Below the pieces are notes generated by a model that had not been told where the DNA came from, ran no database searches, and was given only the letters and a program-made list of their open reading frames with translations. Shown in pieces: positions 10,101-20,116 of a stretch of DNA of 64,000 nucleotides (within the stretch, counting starts at the first letter, position 1; the number at the start of each line of letters is the position of its first letter). The DNA is from a bacterium. Its GTDB lineage: Bacteria > UBP6 > JAFGXH01. The stretch spans positions 1-64,000 of the forward strand of contig JAMOQH010000188.1 of assembly GCA_027064085.1 (NCBI GenBank), written 5' to 3'. Position numbers and translations under genes: made by a program.

Positions 10101-13100
10101 AAGAAATTTAATAGAATTGACAACTCTTCCCAGTTTTCTTGTTTTCTATAGCTGTTTTCTAAAACATTAAAAGCATCTTCATTATTGATATCTAGTTTGA
10201 TAATTTCATTATAAGATTTTAATACTAATTGTTTATCAAACTCATTCGCAAAATCAATTACCTGTAACCACAAACTTATTTTTTCTTCATAATCATCAAT
10301 GTGCTTGATCTTTTTCTGATAAACATTAACAAGTTTAGGATAATTTTCAGTATCATTATAGATTCTATCTAGATTTTCTAAAGCATCAATCTCATCATCA
10401 TATAAATTTACTAACTCTTCAAGAACCTCAGATGCTTTCTCAATATTTTCTAAGTTTTCCTCATAATTAGATGATAGTTTATAATAGTATTCTTTAATAG
10501 TGGAGTCATCTTCTTCTAAATCTATTATTCTTTCCAGAATATTAGATAGTTCACTCCAGTTTCCTTCCTGTGAATATAGGGATTCTAGATTAAATAGTAT
10601 TTCTTTATTTTTAGGCTCTAAGTTTAATAATAATTTATATCTTTTTATTGAGTTTTCAATATCTCCTAGTTCATCTCTATAAACGCTAGCAATATTTTTT
10701 ATTAGAGAATTTTTTAAACTATCGTCAGTTAAAATATTTAATATTTTATCTGCAGTATCGATATATAAGTTCCAAAGTCCTGACTGTTCACCTAAACTAT
10801 TAAATATTTCTAATAATTCGGCATTATTTATAAACAATGCTAATGTTTTAGCAATATATTCAAAAGCTTTTTCATAATCGGCAATATTTTCTATTAAAAT
10901 ATTAATAATCTTTATATAGGTAGGATAATTATCATCTAAAAGAAGTATTTTTAATTCAAGCAAAGGAATGATTTGCTCCCAGTCATCAAGTCCTTCATAT
11001 AAACCAATAAGACTTTCAATTACTTCTAAATTTTTATCATCTAGTTCAATGATTGCCTTGTATGCCTCAATTGCTCTTTCTGAGTCTCCTATCTTATCAA
11101 GAGAAATATCTGCAATTCTCTTGTATAGAGCGAGTTTTTCATCTAATTCATTAACGGTAGAAAGTTTATCATCTAATATAATAATTAGTTCATCATACAT
11201 TTCTTGTGATTCATATATTCCAATTAAACGATTTAAAGTAGCGTTTCTTTTAGGAAAGAATTCTAAATCTCTACTTGCGATTTGAACAACTTCATCATAG
11301 CTTTCATATTCTATTAGTTTATTTTCAAATAAATCAAAGTTTTCAAGTAGTAAATCCTTAATGTTTAAATTTAATTCTTTGATATATTTAAGAATTAAGG
11401 AGTCATTATAAGATGAGTTAAAATCATCATAACCTTGTTCTAATGTTGAAATTAAAACTCTCATAATATCAAAAAATTCATCAATTAGAGCATTTTCTAA
11501 GAAAATATTTTTTAATTCTAGTAAAGCAGCAAGGTATTGAGGTTCTATTTCTAAAATTGCTTGAAATTTCTCAATTGCTTTATTGTAATTATTTAACTTT
11601 TCTTTATTATTATACAGTTCTGCCAAAGTATTAAAATAGGAAATTCTTTCATTATCTTCTAAATCTAAACCATATTCTAAAATATAGTTTTCATAATTTT
11701 CAGCTAATTTTTCTATGTTGTTATTAGTGGAGTATAATTCTATTAAGTTTAAGTATGCTTCTTTTTTTTCAAGATTAATATCTAAAATATTATTCCAAAC
11801 TTCTTCAGCTTCATCCCACTTACCTTCTTCTTTATATATTCTTCCTAGTTTTAATAAAACATCAACTCTATCATCTTCTTCTAGTTCTGTATTTAGAATT
11901 AGCTTGTAAATTTCTACTAATGCATCTTTTCTTCCTTCATTTAAAACTTCAAGCATCTTTAAAACATCAATATTATTTGGCGAAATTTCAATAATTTTAT
12001 TAAGAGTTAAAATAGTTGATTCTTTATCATTTAATTCGTATTCTTGAATTGTTGCAAGTTTTTGTAAAATATCTATTTTCTCTTCATCAACTTTAGACAG
12101 AACAGATAGTTTGTTGTAAATACCCTCTAAAGCCTTAAAATCTCCATTATTTTGATAAATAATTTCCAACTTTTGTAGAACATCAATATTTTCAGAATAA
12201 AGAGTATATTTCAAGAAATGTTCTTTAGCCTTTTCTAGATTATCCATATATTCAAAGTACAACTCACCAAGTTTTAGGTGTAATTTATCACTTAGTGTTT
12301 CATCTTTAATACTTTCAATATTTAATTCAATAAAAGATATAAAGTCTTCATAATTTGAAAGAGTATCTGTTAAGTCAATCAGCTTGTAACCTAAATCTGA
12401 ATCAAAATCAAGCACAAATGCTTTCTTATAGAAATCATATGCTTCTTCAAAATTACTTAAATACTCTTCATTTACTTTTGAGATATTAATATATAAATCT
12501 TTTTTATTTTCAGGTGTTTTAATAAAATCAACTTTCTTTTTTAGAATGCTTACATATCTATCCCAATCTTCTAATTTTAGAAAACTATCCTTTAGGGTTT
12601 CTAAGATACTATTTTTGATATCATTGTTACTTTCATCTAATTCATCAAAAATAATTTCTAATTCATCAAGAGCTAGACCATTATTGTAGTCAATTTCTAT
12701 TATTTTTTGATATGTTTTTACAGCCATTGACATATCATTAAGCATTTCTTTGTATATTTCTGAAATTCTATTGTATAATTCAATTTTTTCTTGAGGATTT
12801 TCGACTATTTCTGTTTGTTCTGTTAATAATTCAACTAATTGCTGGAAAAGTCCTAATTCACTTAAATATATAGCTAGCTTTTCATAATATTCTAGATTAT
12901 TTGGTTCTAGGTCTTTTAAATCATATAGTGCACTAATTACCACATTTTTATCTTCAATAAAATCTTCAGAAATATTTGATTTTTTAGTTAATAATAATAA
13001 TTTTAGTTCATAGGGTAATTTCTCATCTTTTGTTTCAAGAGTATCTGATTCATTAATCTCGTTAGTTTCATTGATTTCAGAATCAGAAACTTCACTGTTT

Positions 13101-16100
13101 TCTAGATTATCTTCTTCTGAAGTAATTTCTAGTTGATTTGTTGATAATATTTTATCAATTGATTTAATAAAGTCACTATAAGATTCTGTAATATCAAGTA
13201 AGCCTTCAATGTTAACAATCATTTCTTCATTACTTGGATTTTCTTCAAAGTATTTTAGAGCATAGACTAAGGATTTATCAAAAATATTTAAGTTTTCCTT
13301 GTAAATATTGCTTAGTTTACTATATATTTCTAGTTTTAGAGCCTTTTCAATATCTTGTTCTAATACTAGGTTATATAATTCAGCTAGCTCTTCCCATTTA
13401 GAGATTGTCTCATAAGTTGTTTCTAAGGTTTCATAAATGCTTAAGATTAAACTTTCTTCATTTAAAAATGCTTCTAGATACAATAGTGCATCTTCATTAT
13501 AAGGATTTAAACTTAGTAATAAAGTTAAGGATTCTATAGATTTATCTAAGTCTTTTAAGTTTTCTTTTGAATTTTTAGCTCTATTTAATAAAGCGATTTC
13601 TTTATCATCTTCTATAACATTTTCTATTTCTAGCTTATAAAGGGCGTCTAACTCTTCAAATTTATTAAGTTTTTTGTAAATGTCTATTAATTTATTATAG
13701 TTTTCTGCCTCTTGTTGTTCGTTTTCAATCATGATTTTTATAAATTCAATACTTGCTTCTAAGTCATTTAAAATATCAACATAAACACTTATTATTTTTA
13801 ATAGAAATTCTTTTTTACTATAATATTCATCTTCGAATTCAACTGCAAGTTTGTATAATTCAATAAGTTTATTCCAGTCCTCATTATTTTGATATATAGT
13901 TTCTAATGTTTCAAACATATCTATGGAATGATTTAGTTGATAGATTTTCATATAGGTTTCGGATGCAGAGTTAATATCTTTTATAAAGTCTTGCTCTATT
14001 GTTGCTGCTTCATTTAAAAGGGTTACTCTATCATCTAGATTTTCTTTGGATTCTGCTTTAAAGAGATATAAGTCTCTAATGATAAGATAATCTTCTTTTT
14101 TTTGATAAGTATCTAAAAGTTTTTCAAATAATTCGTCATTGCTTGGTTTATTTTTAAATGCTTTTAAGAAGTATAAATTAGCCTTTTCTGTATCATTGTT
14201 ATTTTGATATATTGTAGCAATTTCATTATAAATTAAGTAATCTCCACCTTTTTCTTGAGATATTTTATCTAACTTTTCAAGAAGTAAAACTTCTTCATCA
14301 AGCTCAAATGATAATATTTCTTCTAAAACATTTTCATTTTCATTTTCTGTTCCATATCTAAGCATCTTAAATAATGTATTGTAAATATTTTCCTTTTCAG
14401 CTAAATATTCGTTGTATATATTATAAATTAACTCATAATATGTCCTCTTTTCTTTATCTGTTTCAGAGAGTTCAATGATTAGGTTATAGATTTTTATTAA
14501 ATCATTCCATAATTTTCTATTTGTAAAAAACTGAACAATTGTTTCTAAGTTACTAAAAAGTAATTCTTTTTTATTTAACAATAGCTGAAAAATAATTCCT
14601 CTTAATTCTGCTCGTGAAGAATCAGACAGTGTATCATGCACATCTATGTAGTGTTCTAATGTTTTTTGAGTGTCATTTTCTATATTTGAATAAATTTCTC
14701 CCAATTCAGAGATTATTCCTACAATATAATCATCATTTGTTTTTAGCATATCTTCCATAGTCAGAAGAATTTTTATAATTTCATCATAATTTTCTAGTTT
14801 TCTATAAAACAATTTTTTAGTTTCATATGCTTCAATAATTGTTTCGTCTATATCTATAACTGAATCTAATAATTGAATTGCTTCTTCAAGTTTATTAAAA
14901 TAAAGTCCTTCTACTTTTGCTAAAGCTACTTTATTTAATAATTTTTCATTATCTGGTAATAATTTATGTTTTTTTAGTAAGATATCGTGTAGCATTTCAT
15001 AGTTTTCTGATTCCAAATATATCTTTTCAAGAGAATTTAATATTTCTAGATTATCACCATCTTCATCTAGTATGACATTGTAAAAACTTTGAGCCGTATC
15101 ATGTTCTTTCATATAGATATCGTATATCTTTCCTAGTCTTGCAAGAATATTTATTCTTACCATTTTATCGTCTACTTCATCTTTATATTGTCTTAGAATA
15201 GATATTAAATCAGAAAAATCATCAAGTTTATAAGATAATTCTTCTAATGAATTTAATATTTCATTATTGCTCAAGTCTTTTATATATAATTCTTTTTTGT
15301 ATTGGTATGCTAATTGATATTCTTCAAAAACATCTGAAAGCAAAGTTGAAAGTTTTAGTTTATATACAGCATGATCTGTTTCAGATAAATTAAAGTCGTT
15401 TAAAACCTTTTCTAATAATATTCTTATGGAGTTATAATCTTCTAATTTATTATGGTATTTTAGCAATAAGTTTAATAATGGTAAATATTTTTTATCAAAA
15501 AGAATTTCCTCAAGATGAATTAATTTTTCTTTAGTAACATTTAATTCAAATGCTAAATCAAAAAATTCTACGAATTTTTCTAAATTTTCTAAATTATTTA
15601 AATAAGCTTTAGCTATTTCAGTATATAGTATTTCAAGTTCATCATTTTCAACCAATTTTGTTTTACTAACCGCAACATCTACCCATTCTTGATATCTATT
15701 TTCAGAAAGATAGAAAAACATTAACATATTAATCGCTGTTAAATTTTTATCATCAATATCTAAAATCATTTTTAAATATAATACGGCTTTTTCTGTTTCT
15801 TTGTTTTTATTAAAAGAAATGCTTGCCATTTCCTTTAATAAATCAATTTTTTTATCTCCGGAGAGGAAGTCTAATTTTTTACTATAGATAACTACAAGAT
15901 TCTCATAGTCATCAAGTAGTGCAAGAAGGTCTATTAAGTTATCAATATATTTTAGCTGTGGTTTTAAGTTTATTAATTCAAAATATAGAGTTCGGCTATC
16001 TTCATATCTGTCTAATTCTGTATAAACAGCTATTGCTCTATTATATAATTCCTCAATAATATTTTCATCATCAATTTCTTTAATTAAATCTATTAAAGTA

Positions 16101-18784
16101 TTTACAAAAAGTTCTCTATTGTTTCCATCTATAGATAATTCATTTAAATTGTCTATAATAAACATATCTTTTGTTAATAAAAATTTTTCTTTTTCGTTTT
16201 GAAAAGCATCTTCATATCTTTCTTGCTCCATATAAAGATTTGTTAGCTCATCAAAAATTTCAATTTTTTCATTTTCTGTATTCACAAGAGCAATTTTTTC
16301 TTTTATTATAGGAAAAATTAAATCCAATTTATCTATTTCTCTATATATTTGTTGGATTTTATCTAAAATTTCAATACTATCATGATAATAATTATTGTAC
16401 TCAATTAAAGCGTATAGTAATTTTTCATTACTTTCTAGGTAGTTTTCTGAAATTGATATAGCCTTAAGTGCATATTCTTTTCTTTTATCACCATCTAGTT
16501 TGTTAATTATTTCTAATACAATCTCATAGTAAAAGTTAAAATCATTAATGATTTCAAAAAGAGAATCAATTTCTTCAAATCTTAATGATTCAAAATATAA
16601 ATCAACTAGGCGCTTTAAAATATCTTTATTATCTTGATTTAATTGAATAAATTCTAAGTAATAATTAATTGCATTTTCAAAAGTTTCGGGGGTGTCATAT
16701 ATCTTTGCAAGGCTTAAAATAATATCAGAGTTTTTATCTAACTCATAAAGCTTTAATAATGCCTCTAATTGTTTTTCTGTATTATTATCGTTTTTAGAGT
16801 TTTTTAGTATGTTTTTATATGCAAAAATATTGTTTTCATCTATTTCTAATATTTTATTAATTATAAAATCAATTCTTGTTTTATCATTTTTTAAATTATC
16901 AATTGTAAAGTGATAAAGTTCTTTTAACATTTCAACTTTACTGTCATCGCTTTGACTTAATTCAATCTCTTTTAGTGTTAGGTCATATAATTTATCATAT
17001 TTTTTAGAATTTTGATATATTTCCTTTAGTCTTTCTAAGGCATCACCGTTTTCTACATCAATATCTAAAACTTTTTCATAATAAAGAGCGGCTTCCAAGG
17101 ATTTTCTTAGGTTTTTAATGTATACATCTGCTATTTGAAAATAAATCTCTATCCTTTCAAAATCATCAACGGCTTCTGCTTTTTGTATTAAAACTTTGAT
17201 GTATTCATTCCAACGATTTTTTGAATAATTGAAGTCTAATAAGAAATTAAGTGCTGTTATATTTTTAGGGTCATATGTTAGTAGTTTTTTATAAAGATTA
17301 GTTGTATCTTGTTTTAATTGAGTTGCTGTTAAATCAATTATTTCTTCTTGTACAAAGATTATTTCCTCAAGGTTTTCTTCTAGGTTTTTTTCAAGATAAG
17401 AAATATAATCTTTAAGTAAACTGAGTAGTGCTCTCCACTTTGAACTATCTTTATAAATTCTTTTTAATGCTTCAATTGCATCTTTATCGTTTGGTTTAAT
17501 CTTTAATATAGACTTGTAGGAATCCGTAACCTTAAACATATTATTTGCTACTTCAGCCACTTCAGCCATTTCTCTATAGACTTCAATAATATCTTCTTCG
17601 TTTTCTAGTGCTTTAATTTTTTTGGTTAATATTTCAAAAACTTTTCTATTATTTCCTTTGTGTTTATAGAATTCTAAATAAATATAATCATACTTAAAGT
17701 TTTTAGAATCTAGGCCTTCTGATTTTTTTGCATAGAATTCAGCTTTATCTAGATTATCGGTATACTCGTAAATAAACTCGACTAAAAAGTTAGTTAAATA
17801 TAGTTGATATTCCTTGTTATTTACTTTCTTTAAAATGCTTTCAATTAATTCAATTAATTCTTCATGCTTAGCGTTTTCAACCGAATAATTGACAGCAGAC
17901 TCTAAGATATCTTTATTGTCTGGAGTTAATGATAACAATGCTTTATATATAGAAAATCCTTTCTTTTTTACAACTCTATTATCTATAAATAATACATCAA
18001 GTAATTTCATATAATCTTTTTTATTTTCTTCATCAGGGGTTTCTTGAAGCTTATCTAGGATAAAATCCACAATAGGATCAATATTATTATTATCAATAAA
18101 AATTCTTTTTATAAGAAGAGAAATTTCTTCATTTTTAGGGTTTAATTCAATTGATTTAATTAGAAATTCTTGTGCTTTTAGCATATCGCTAGAATGATTC
18201 AAGTGAATTTCTGCAATATTTAGAAAATACATTGACTTTATTGAGTTATCATCAGTTGAATTTAATTTAGATTCAAAATTTTCAATCATTTTTTCCCAAT
18301 TGTTTTTAGCCATTAGGATTTCATCAATATTTTCTTCCAGATTTTCATTGTCTGGATTTAACTCTAGTGATTTATTATAAAATTTTAATGCAACAGATGG
18401 CTGTAAAAGCATTTCATTATAGAAATCTCCTAGCTCTAAGTAAAGTTTTGCTTTACTATCATTATTGTCTAGTATCATTGAATAGTATTCAGTAAGCTGG
18501 ATTAATTCTTTATATTTTCCATGGGTTTCATAATGAGATTTTAATAAGTTAAAAAACTCTTCACTTTCATAATGTTCGAATAGTTTAATCAAACTTGCTT
18601 CATATAACTCTTGACTAACACTAGGTTGTAATTTTATTAATTCTGAAAGTAAAGGATATTTTTTATCCAAGCTTATTATATCTCTTTTTAATAATAAATT
18701 ATAGAGAGTAATTATATCTTTGGGTAATGCTTTTTCTACAAACTCTTGAATAGATAAATTTTCTTCTAATAATCTTTTAATCAT
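7175..18784 (-). CDS. Giant tetratricopeptide-repeat protein (3869 residues)
   Basis: One uninterrupted reading frame of 11.6 kb, built almost wholly of TPR-like helical pairs of 34-40 residues. Recurrent signatures are A-x-x-x-Y-x-x-x-L-x-(I/L)-(N/D)-P-x-N and Y-x-x-L-x-x-I-Y. Asp, Glu, Asn, Ile, Leu and Lys dominate. The last roughly 340 residues are not TPR. They begin at KYVYPANTQIAINEVFSRV, pass through YLGRHLFYLLSEFYL and ELTANRVGLIMCGDINRA, and end with YSVSENYLELRDSLNIGIR. I know this C-terminal arrangement from long TPR proteins of myxobacteria, where no biochemical function is assigned. There is no signal peptide or membrane segment, so it is probably a cytoplasmic scaffold. It sits two bases after the TPR lipoprotein gene and one base before the sigma54 regulator. 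A shorter relative is encoded at 26495-31459. Confidence 0.85.
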   Translation of the reverse strand: MIKRLLEENLSIQEFVEKALPKDIITLYNLLLKRDIISLDKKYPLLSELIKLQPSVSQELYEASLIKLFEHYESEEFFNLLKSHYETHGKYKELIQLTEYYSMILDNNDSKAKLYLELGDFYNEMLLQPSVALKFYNKSLELNPDNENLEENIDEILMAKNNWEKMIENFESKLNSTDDNSIKSMYFLNIAEIHLNHSSDMLKAQEFLIKSIELNPKNEEISLLIKRIFIDNNNIDPIVDFILDKLQETPDEENKKDYMKLLDVLFIDNRVVKKKGFSIYKALLSLTPDNKDILESAVNYSVENAKHEELIELIESILKKVNNKEYQLYLTNFLVEFIYEYTDNLDKAEFYAKKSEGLDSKNFKYDYIYLEFYKHKGNNRKVFEILTKKIKALENEEDIIEVYREMAEVAEVANNMFKVTDSYKSILKIKPNDKDAIEALKRIYKDSSKWRALLSLLKDYISYLEKNLEENLEEIIFVQEEIIDLTATQLKQDTTNLYKKLLTYDPKNITALNFLLDFNYSKNRWNEYIKVLIQKAEAVDDFERIEIYFQIADVYIKNLRKSLEAALYYEKVLDIDVENGDALERLKEIYQNSKKYDKLYDLTLKEIELSQSDDSKVEMLKELYHFTIDNLKNDKTRIDFIINKILEIDENNIFAYKNILKNSKNDNNTEKQLEALLKLYELDKNSDIILSLAKIYDTPETFENAINYYLEFIQLNQDNKDILKRLVDLYFESLRFEEIDSLFEIINDFNFYYEIVLEIINKLDGDKRKEYALKAISISENYLESNEKLLYALIEYNNYYHDSIEILDKIQQIYREIDKLDLIFPIIKEKIALVNTENEKIEIFDELTNLYMEQERYEDAFQNEKEKFLLTKDMFIIDNLNELSIDGNNRELFVNTLIDLIKEIDDENIIEELYNRAIAVYTELDRYEDSRTLYFELINLKPQLKYIDNLIDLLALLDDYENLVVIYSKKLDFLSGDKKIDLLKEMASISFNKNKETEKAVLYLKMILDIDDKNLTAINMLMFFYLSENRYQEWVDVAVSKTKLVENDELEILYTEIAKAYLNNLENLEKFVEFFDLAFELNVTKEKLIHLEEILFDKKYLPLLNLLLKYHNKLEDYNSIRILLEKVLNDFNLSETDHAVYKLKLSTLLSDVFEEYQLAYQYKKELYIKDLSNNEILNSLEELSYKLDDFSDLISILRQYKDEVDDKMVRINILARLGKIYDIYMKEHDTAQSFYNVILDEDGDNLEILNSLEKIYLESENYEMLHDILLKKHKLLPDNEKLLNKVALAKVEGLYFNKLEEAIQLLDSVIDIDETIIEAYETKKLFYRKLENYDEIIKILLTMEDMLKTNDDYIVGIISELGEIYSNIENDTQKTLEHYIDVHDTLSDSSRAELRGIIFQLLLNKKELLFSNLETIVQFFTNRKLWNDLIKIYNLIIELSETDKEKRTYYELIYNIYNEYLAEKENIYNTLFKMLRYGTENENENVLEEILSFELDEEVLLLEKLDKISQEKGGDYLIYNEIATIYQNNNDTEKANLYFLKAFKNKPSNDELFEKLLDTYQKKEDYLIIRDLYLFKAESKENLDDRVTLLNEAATIEQDFIKDINSASETYMKIYQLNHSIDMFETLETIYQNNEDWNKLIELYKLAVEFEDEYYSKKEFLLKIISVYVDILNDLEASIEFIKIMIENEQQEAENYNKLIDIYKKLNKFEELDALYKLEIENVIEDDKEIALLNRAKNSKENLKDLDKSIESLTLLLSLNPYNEDALLYLEAFLNEESLILSIYETLETTYETISKWEELAELYNLVLEQDIEKALKLEIYSKLSNIYKENLNIFDKSLVYALKYFEENPSNEEMIVNIEGLLDITESYSDFIKSIDKILSTNQLEITSEEDNLENSEVSDSEINETNEINESDTLETKDEKLPYELKLLLLTKKSNISEDFIEDKNVVISALYDLKDLEPNNLEYYEKLAIYLSELGLFQQLVELLTEQTEIVENPQEKIELYNRISEIYKEMLNDMSMAVKTYQKIIEIDYNNGLALDELEIIFDELDESNNDIKNSILETLKDSFLKLEDWDRYVSILKKKVDFIKTPENKKDLYINISKVNEEYLSNFEEAYDFYKKAFVLDFDSDLGYKLIDLTDTLSNYEDFISFIELNIESIKDETLSDKLHLKLGELYFEYMDNLEKAKEHFLKYTLYSENIDVLQKLEIIYQNNGDFKALEGIYNKLSVLSKVDEEKIDILQKLATIQEYELNDKESTILTLNKIIEISPNNIDVLKMLEVLNEGRKDALVEIYKLILNTELEEDDRVDVLLKLGRIYKEEGKWDEAEEVWNNILDINLEKKEAYLNLIELYSTNNNIEKLAENYENYILEYGLDLEDNERISYFNTLAELYNNKEKLNNYNKAIEKFQAILEIEPQYLAALLELKNIFLENALIDEFFDIMRVLISTLEQGYDDFNSSYNDSLILKYIKELNLNIKDLLLENFDLFENKLIEYESYDEVVQIASRDLEFFPKRNATLNRLIGIYESQEMYDELIIILDDKLSTVNELDEKLALYKRIADISLDKIGDSERAIEAYKAIIELDDKNLEVIESLIGLYEGLDDWEQIIPLLELKILLLDDNYPTYIKIINILIENIADYEKAFEYIAKTLALFINNAELLEIFNSLGEQSGLWNLYIDTADKILNILTDDSLKNSLIKNIASVYRDELGDIENSIKRYKLLLNLEPKNKEILFNLESLYSQEGNWSELSNILERIIDLEEDDSTIKEYYYKLSSNYEENLENIEKASEVLEELVNLYDDEIDALENLDRIYNDTENYPKLVNVYQKKIKHIDDYEEKISLWLQVIDFANEFDKQLVLKSYNEIIKLDINNEDAFNVLENSYRKQENWEELSILLNFLINNDSNFKIVSMLKLSNLLEKQDKIDDAISMYFNVINEYEPENIEAADNLIRIFNTNNNWEDLVELYRKLIDFENDEIRRVNYFNSLANIYVKEYQDFDTAKEFFDLALQENPASKEATKGLFEIFEAKEDWGEIINLLSDVANSTEDTEQAAEAFYKIGLIQETQLNSLEDAKSAFELALNNKYDFINAAIKLKEISFTLEDYESTISYLENLKELIEDQTKLIELNNEIGKLYVEKLDDPSSAIYAFEESLNLQTNPEAIMSLSNLYFIAEDFDNLNKLYDTHFEIILEGDRENRELHYFRRAMAKNFLNIEAELVYEYSLQAFNLNKLFKENLELLYKVSVQNRKSETVISVAKQRLVHYFDDIEVNTLGDMYVKLGVSYSDLKEFEKGEKYFNKALIIDEYNIDALKFAVDSYKRASQWPKVIEYYNKILKKINDYDEKLKIHYEIALIYKNELKNNKKAISHFEFLIQENLKNLTILNHMLEIYEALGDFKNFIVTLEDKLNFIDQNEEKEVIYYRLADLYYNKINDTKNSLKYLVKILEFNFKNSKVITAIEKLLTNVSAFADLEKIYINILSKLSPTDIDLSKYIYEKLSVLYTNQLQNYAKAINVYEKLINLDSNNSEVKQKLIDLCERLPEYYDRAIDLHLNNLKSEINFDSLHSLVRLYSEKKKYDRAFCYSALLSYSNKATEDEANFYNSYKPIMQIKINQTLSRATLEKYVYPANTQIAINEVFSRVSGIIANFYRKKKVKHIADIDAKRDLMSKESRVYKVAANVMNSIGLPNYDFYKSASFKGIRIENTKPKSVIVLGNDMIADRDDIETSFYLGRHLFYLLSEFYLVDISDSVGIGIHEFFKVILSVFVPSIQVGKEYSKLQKVLNKSTPSDTAALIEKLSSSGAIDLNPWLNNIELTANRVGLIMCGDINRAIKVIREDSSSFSKLPLKEKTDDLIKYSVSENYLELRDSLNIGIRVK

Positions 18785-18786
18785 AA

Positions 18787-19896
18787 TTACTCTCCTTTAC
18801 CTTTATTTTCTTCATCAAGTTTTTTTTGCTCTTCTCTTTGTATTAATTCATCTAACTGTGAAACTTTTTTTCTTACATCAACAGATTCTTGCCCTTTAGG
18901 ATTATTTTTTAAAAATTTAGTTAAAACATCTCTTGCATCAACATATTCTCCAACAATTAAGTGAGACATTCCTAAATAATATAATATTTCTCTTTTAGTA
19001 GCTGCTTGTATTGTTTGAGAGGCTTTTGATGAAGGGTTTGTCAATGCATCGTTTAAATATTTTTTAGCTTTTACAATAATAGCATTTCTTTGAGCTTCAT
19101 TATAATCAAGTTTTTTTTGTAAATCTTTTAGAGTTTGTTCTTTAGCTTTTTTTAATCTTTTTTTAGCTCGTCCTCTTTTTTCTTTAATTTCCTCATTAAT
19201 TGATTCTATTTTATTTCTTGTTTTAAGCATTTCCACATGGTAGCGATTAGCTATTCTAAAAAGAGTTGCTCCGAGTTTTGCTATTACAAATGAGTTTTTA
19301 GTAAGTTTAGCCGCATCTGTTAATATTTGTTCAGCTTCTTTTAATTTATCAACAGCTAGTAATGAATCTCCAAGTAGACCATAAGTGTTACTTAGTAGTT
19401 TCTCATTGCTTAATGGAACCATTTTTGCTGCTTTTTTAAGCCATTTAATTGCATTTTCATAGTTTTGTTTCTTGTGATATGAATCACCGAGGTAGTAGTA
19501 TATTTCTGGGTTTTTAGGTGAAATGGATAGAGGTTCTAGTACCTTTATTGCTGCTTCGTACTGTTTTTCTCTAATAAAAACATAGGCTAAGTCTATACTA
19601 GCCTCTTCGTTTTTAGGTTTTATCTTTACTGCCTTTGATAGATAAATAATAGCATCTTTAAAGTGTTCTGTTTTTTTATATAAGCCTCCAAAAGCATAGT
19701 TAGCCTTAAAATGATTGGGGTCTTTCTTTAATGCTGCTTTAAATCTTATGCCAGCTTCTGTGTATTGTCCCGAGTTCATAAACCTGATACCTTCTTCAAC
19801 ATAAGTATCTGGATTAGTACTAATCATGGATGATAATTTGTCGCAACCAAATGTTACGAATAACGATAAAAATATTATAAACAGAATCTGCTTCAT
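18787..19896 (-). CDS. TPR lipoprotein
   Basis: A 369-residue exported lipoprotein and the first gene of the operon with the giant TPR protein. The start at 19896 (MKQILFIIFLSLF) is chosen because AGGGGG lies just upstream; a longer reading from 19983 adds 29 residues with no signal. The lipobox is VTFGC, so the mature protein begins at a lipidated Cys near residue 18. Several TPRs follow (SGQYTEAGIRFKAALKKDPN, EHFKDAIIYLSKAVKIKP, QNYENAIKWLKKAAK). Between about residues 215 and 275 there is a basic coiled coil (EEIKEKRGRAKKRLKKAKEQ). It ends with another TPR-like unit and a charged tail. It could be an outer- or inner-membrane anchored partner of the cytoplasmic giant protein, but the compartments differ, so direct contact is not implied. 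Confidence 0.8.
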   Translation of the reverse strand: MKQILFIIFLSLFVTFGCDKLSSMISTNPDTYVEEGIRFMNSGQYTEAGIRFKAALKKDPNHFKANYAFGGLYKKTEHFKDAIIYLSKAVKIKPKNEEASIDLAYVFIREKQYEAAIKVLEPLSISPKNPEIYYYLGDSYHKKQNYENAIKWLKKAAKMVPLSNEKLLSNTYGLLGDSLLAVDKLKEAEQILTDAAKLTKNSFVIAKLGATLFRIANRYHVEMLKTRNKIESINEEIKEKRGRAKKRLKKAKEQTLKDLQKKLDYNEAQRNAIIVKAKKYLNDALTNPSSKASQTIQAATKREILYYLGMSHLIVGEYVDARDVLTKFLKNNPKGQESVDVRKKVSQLDELIQREEQKKLDEENKGKGE

Positions 19897-20027
19897 TAAG
19901 CCCCCTAAATTTAACTCAATAATGATAATATATCTAGGTTTAAAAAACAAATATTTTTGAATTTTATGTAACAAATTACACAATTTTTTTTACTTCAACT
20001 AAAACTTTGTTTTATTTTCCGTATTTC

Positions 20028-20051
20028 GGCTTATCTTTTAAAAGATAAGCC
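20028..20051. repeat. Perfect 24-base palindrome
   Basis: GGCTTATCTTTT (20028-20039) is followed directly by its exact reverse complement (20040-20051). It lies downstream of the EGF lipoprotein gene and 132 bases upstream of the TPR operon start, both on the minus strand. No T-run follows on that strand, so it is either a terminator-like hairpin with a poor U-tract or a dyad operator of the TPR operon. Confidence 0.6.
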
Positions 20052-20116
20052 TTGAAAAAAGTAACTTTTTATAAATAAAAATTTCTTTTTTTTTGATTAC
20101 ATAGATAAGAATAATA

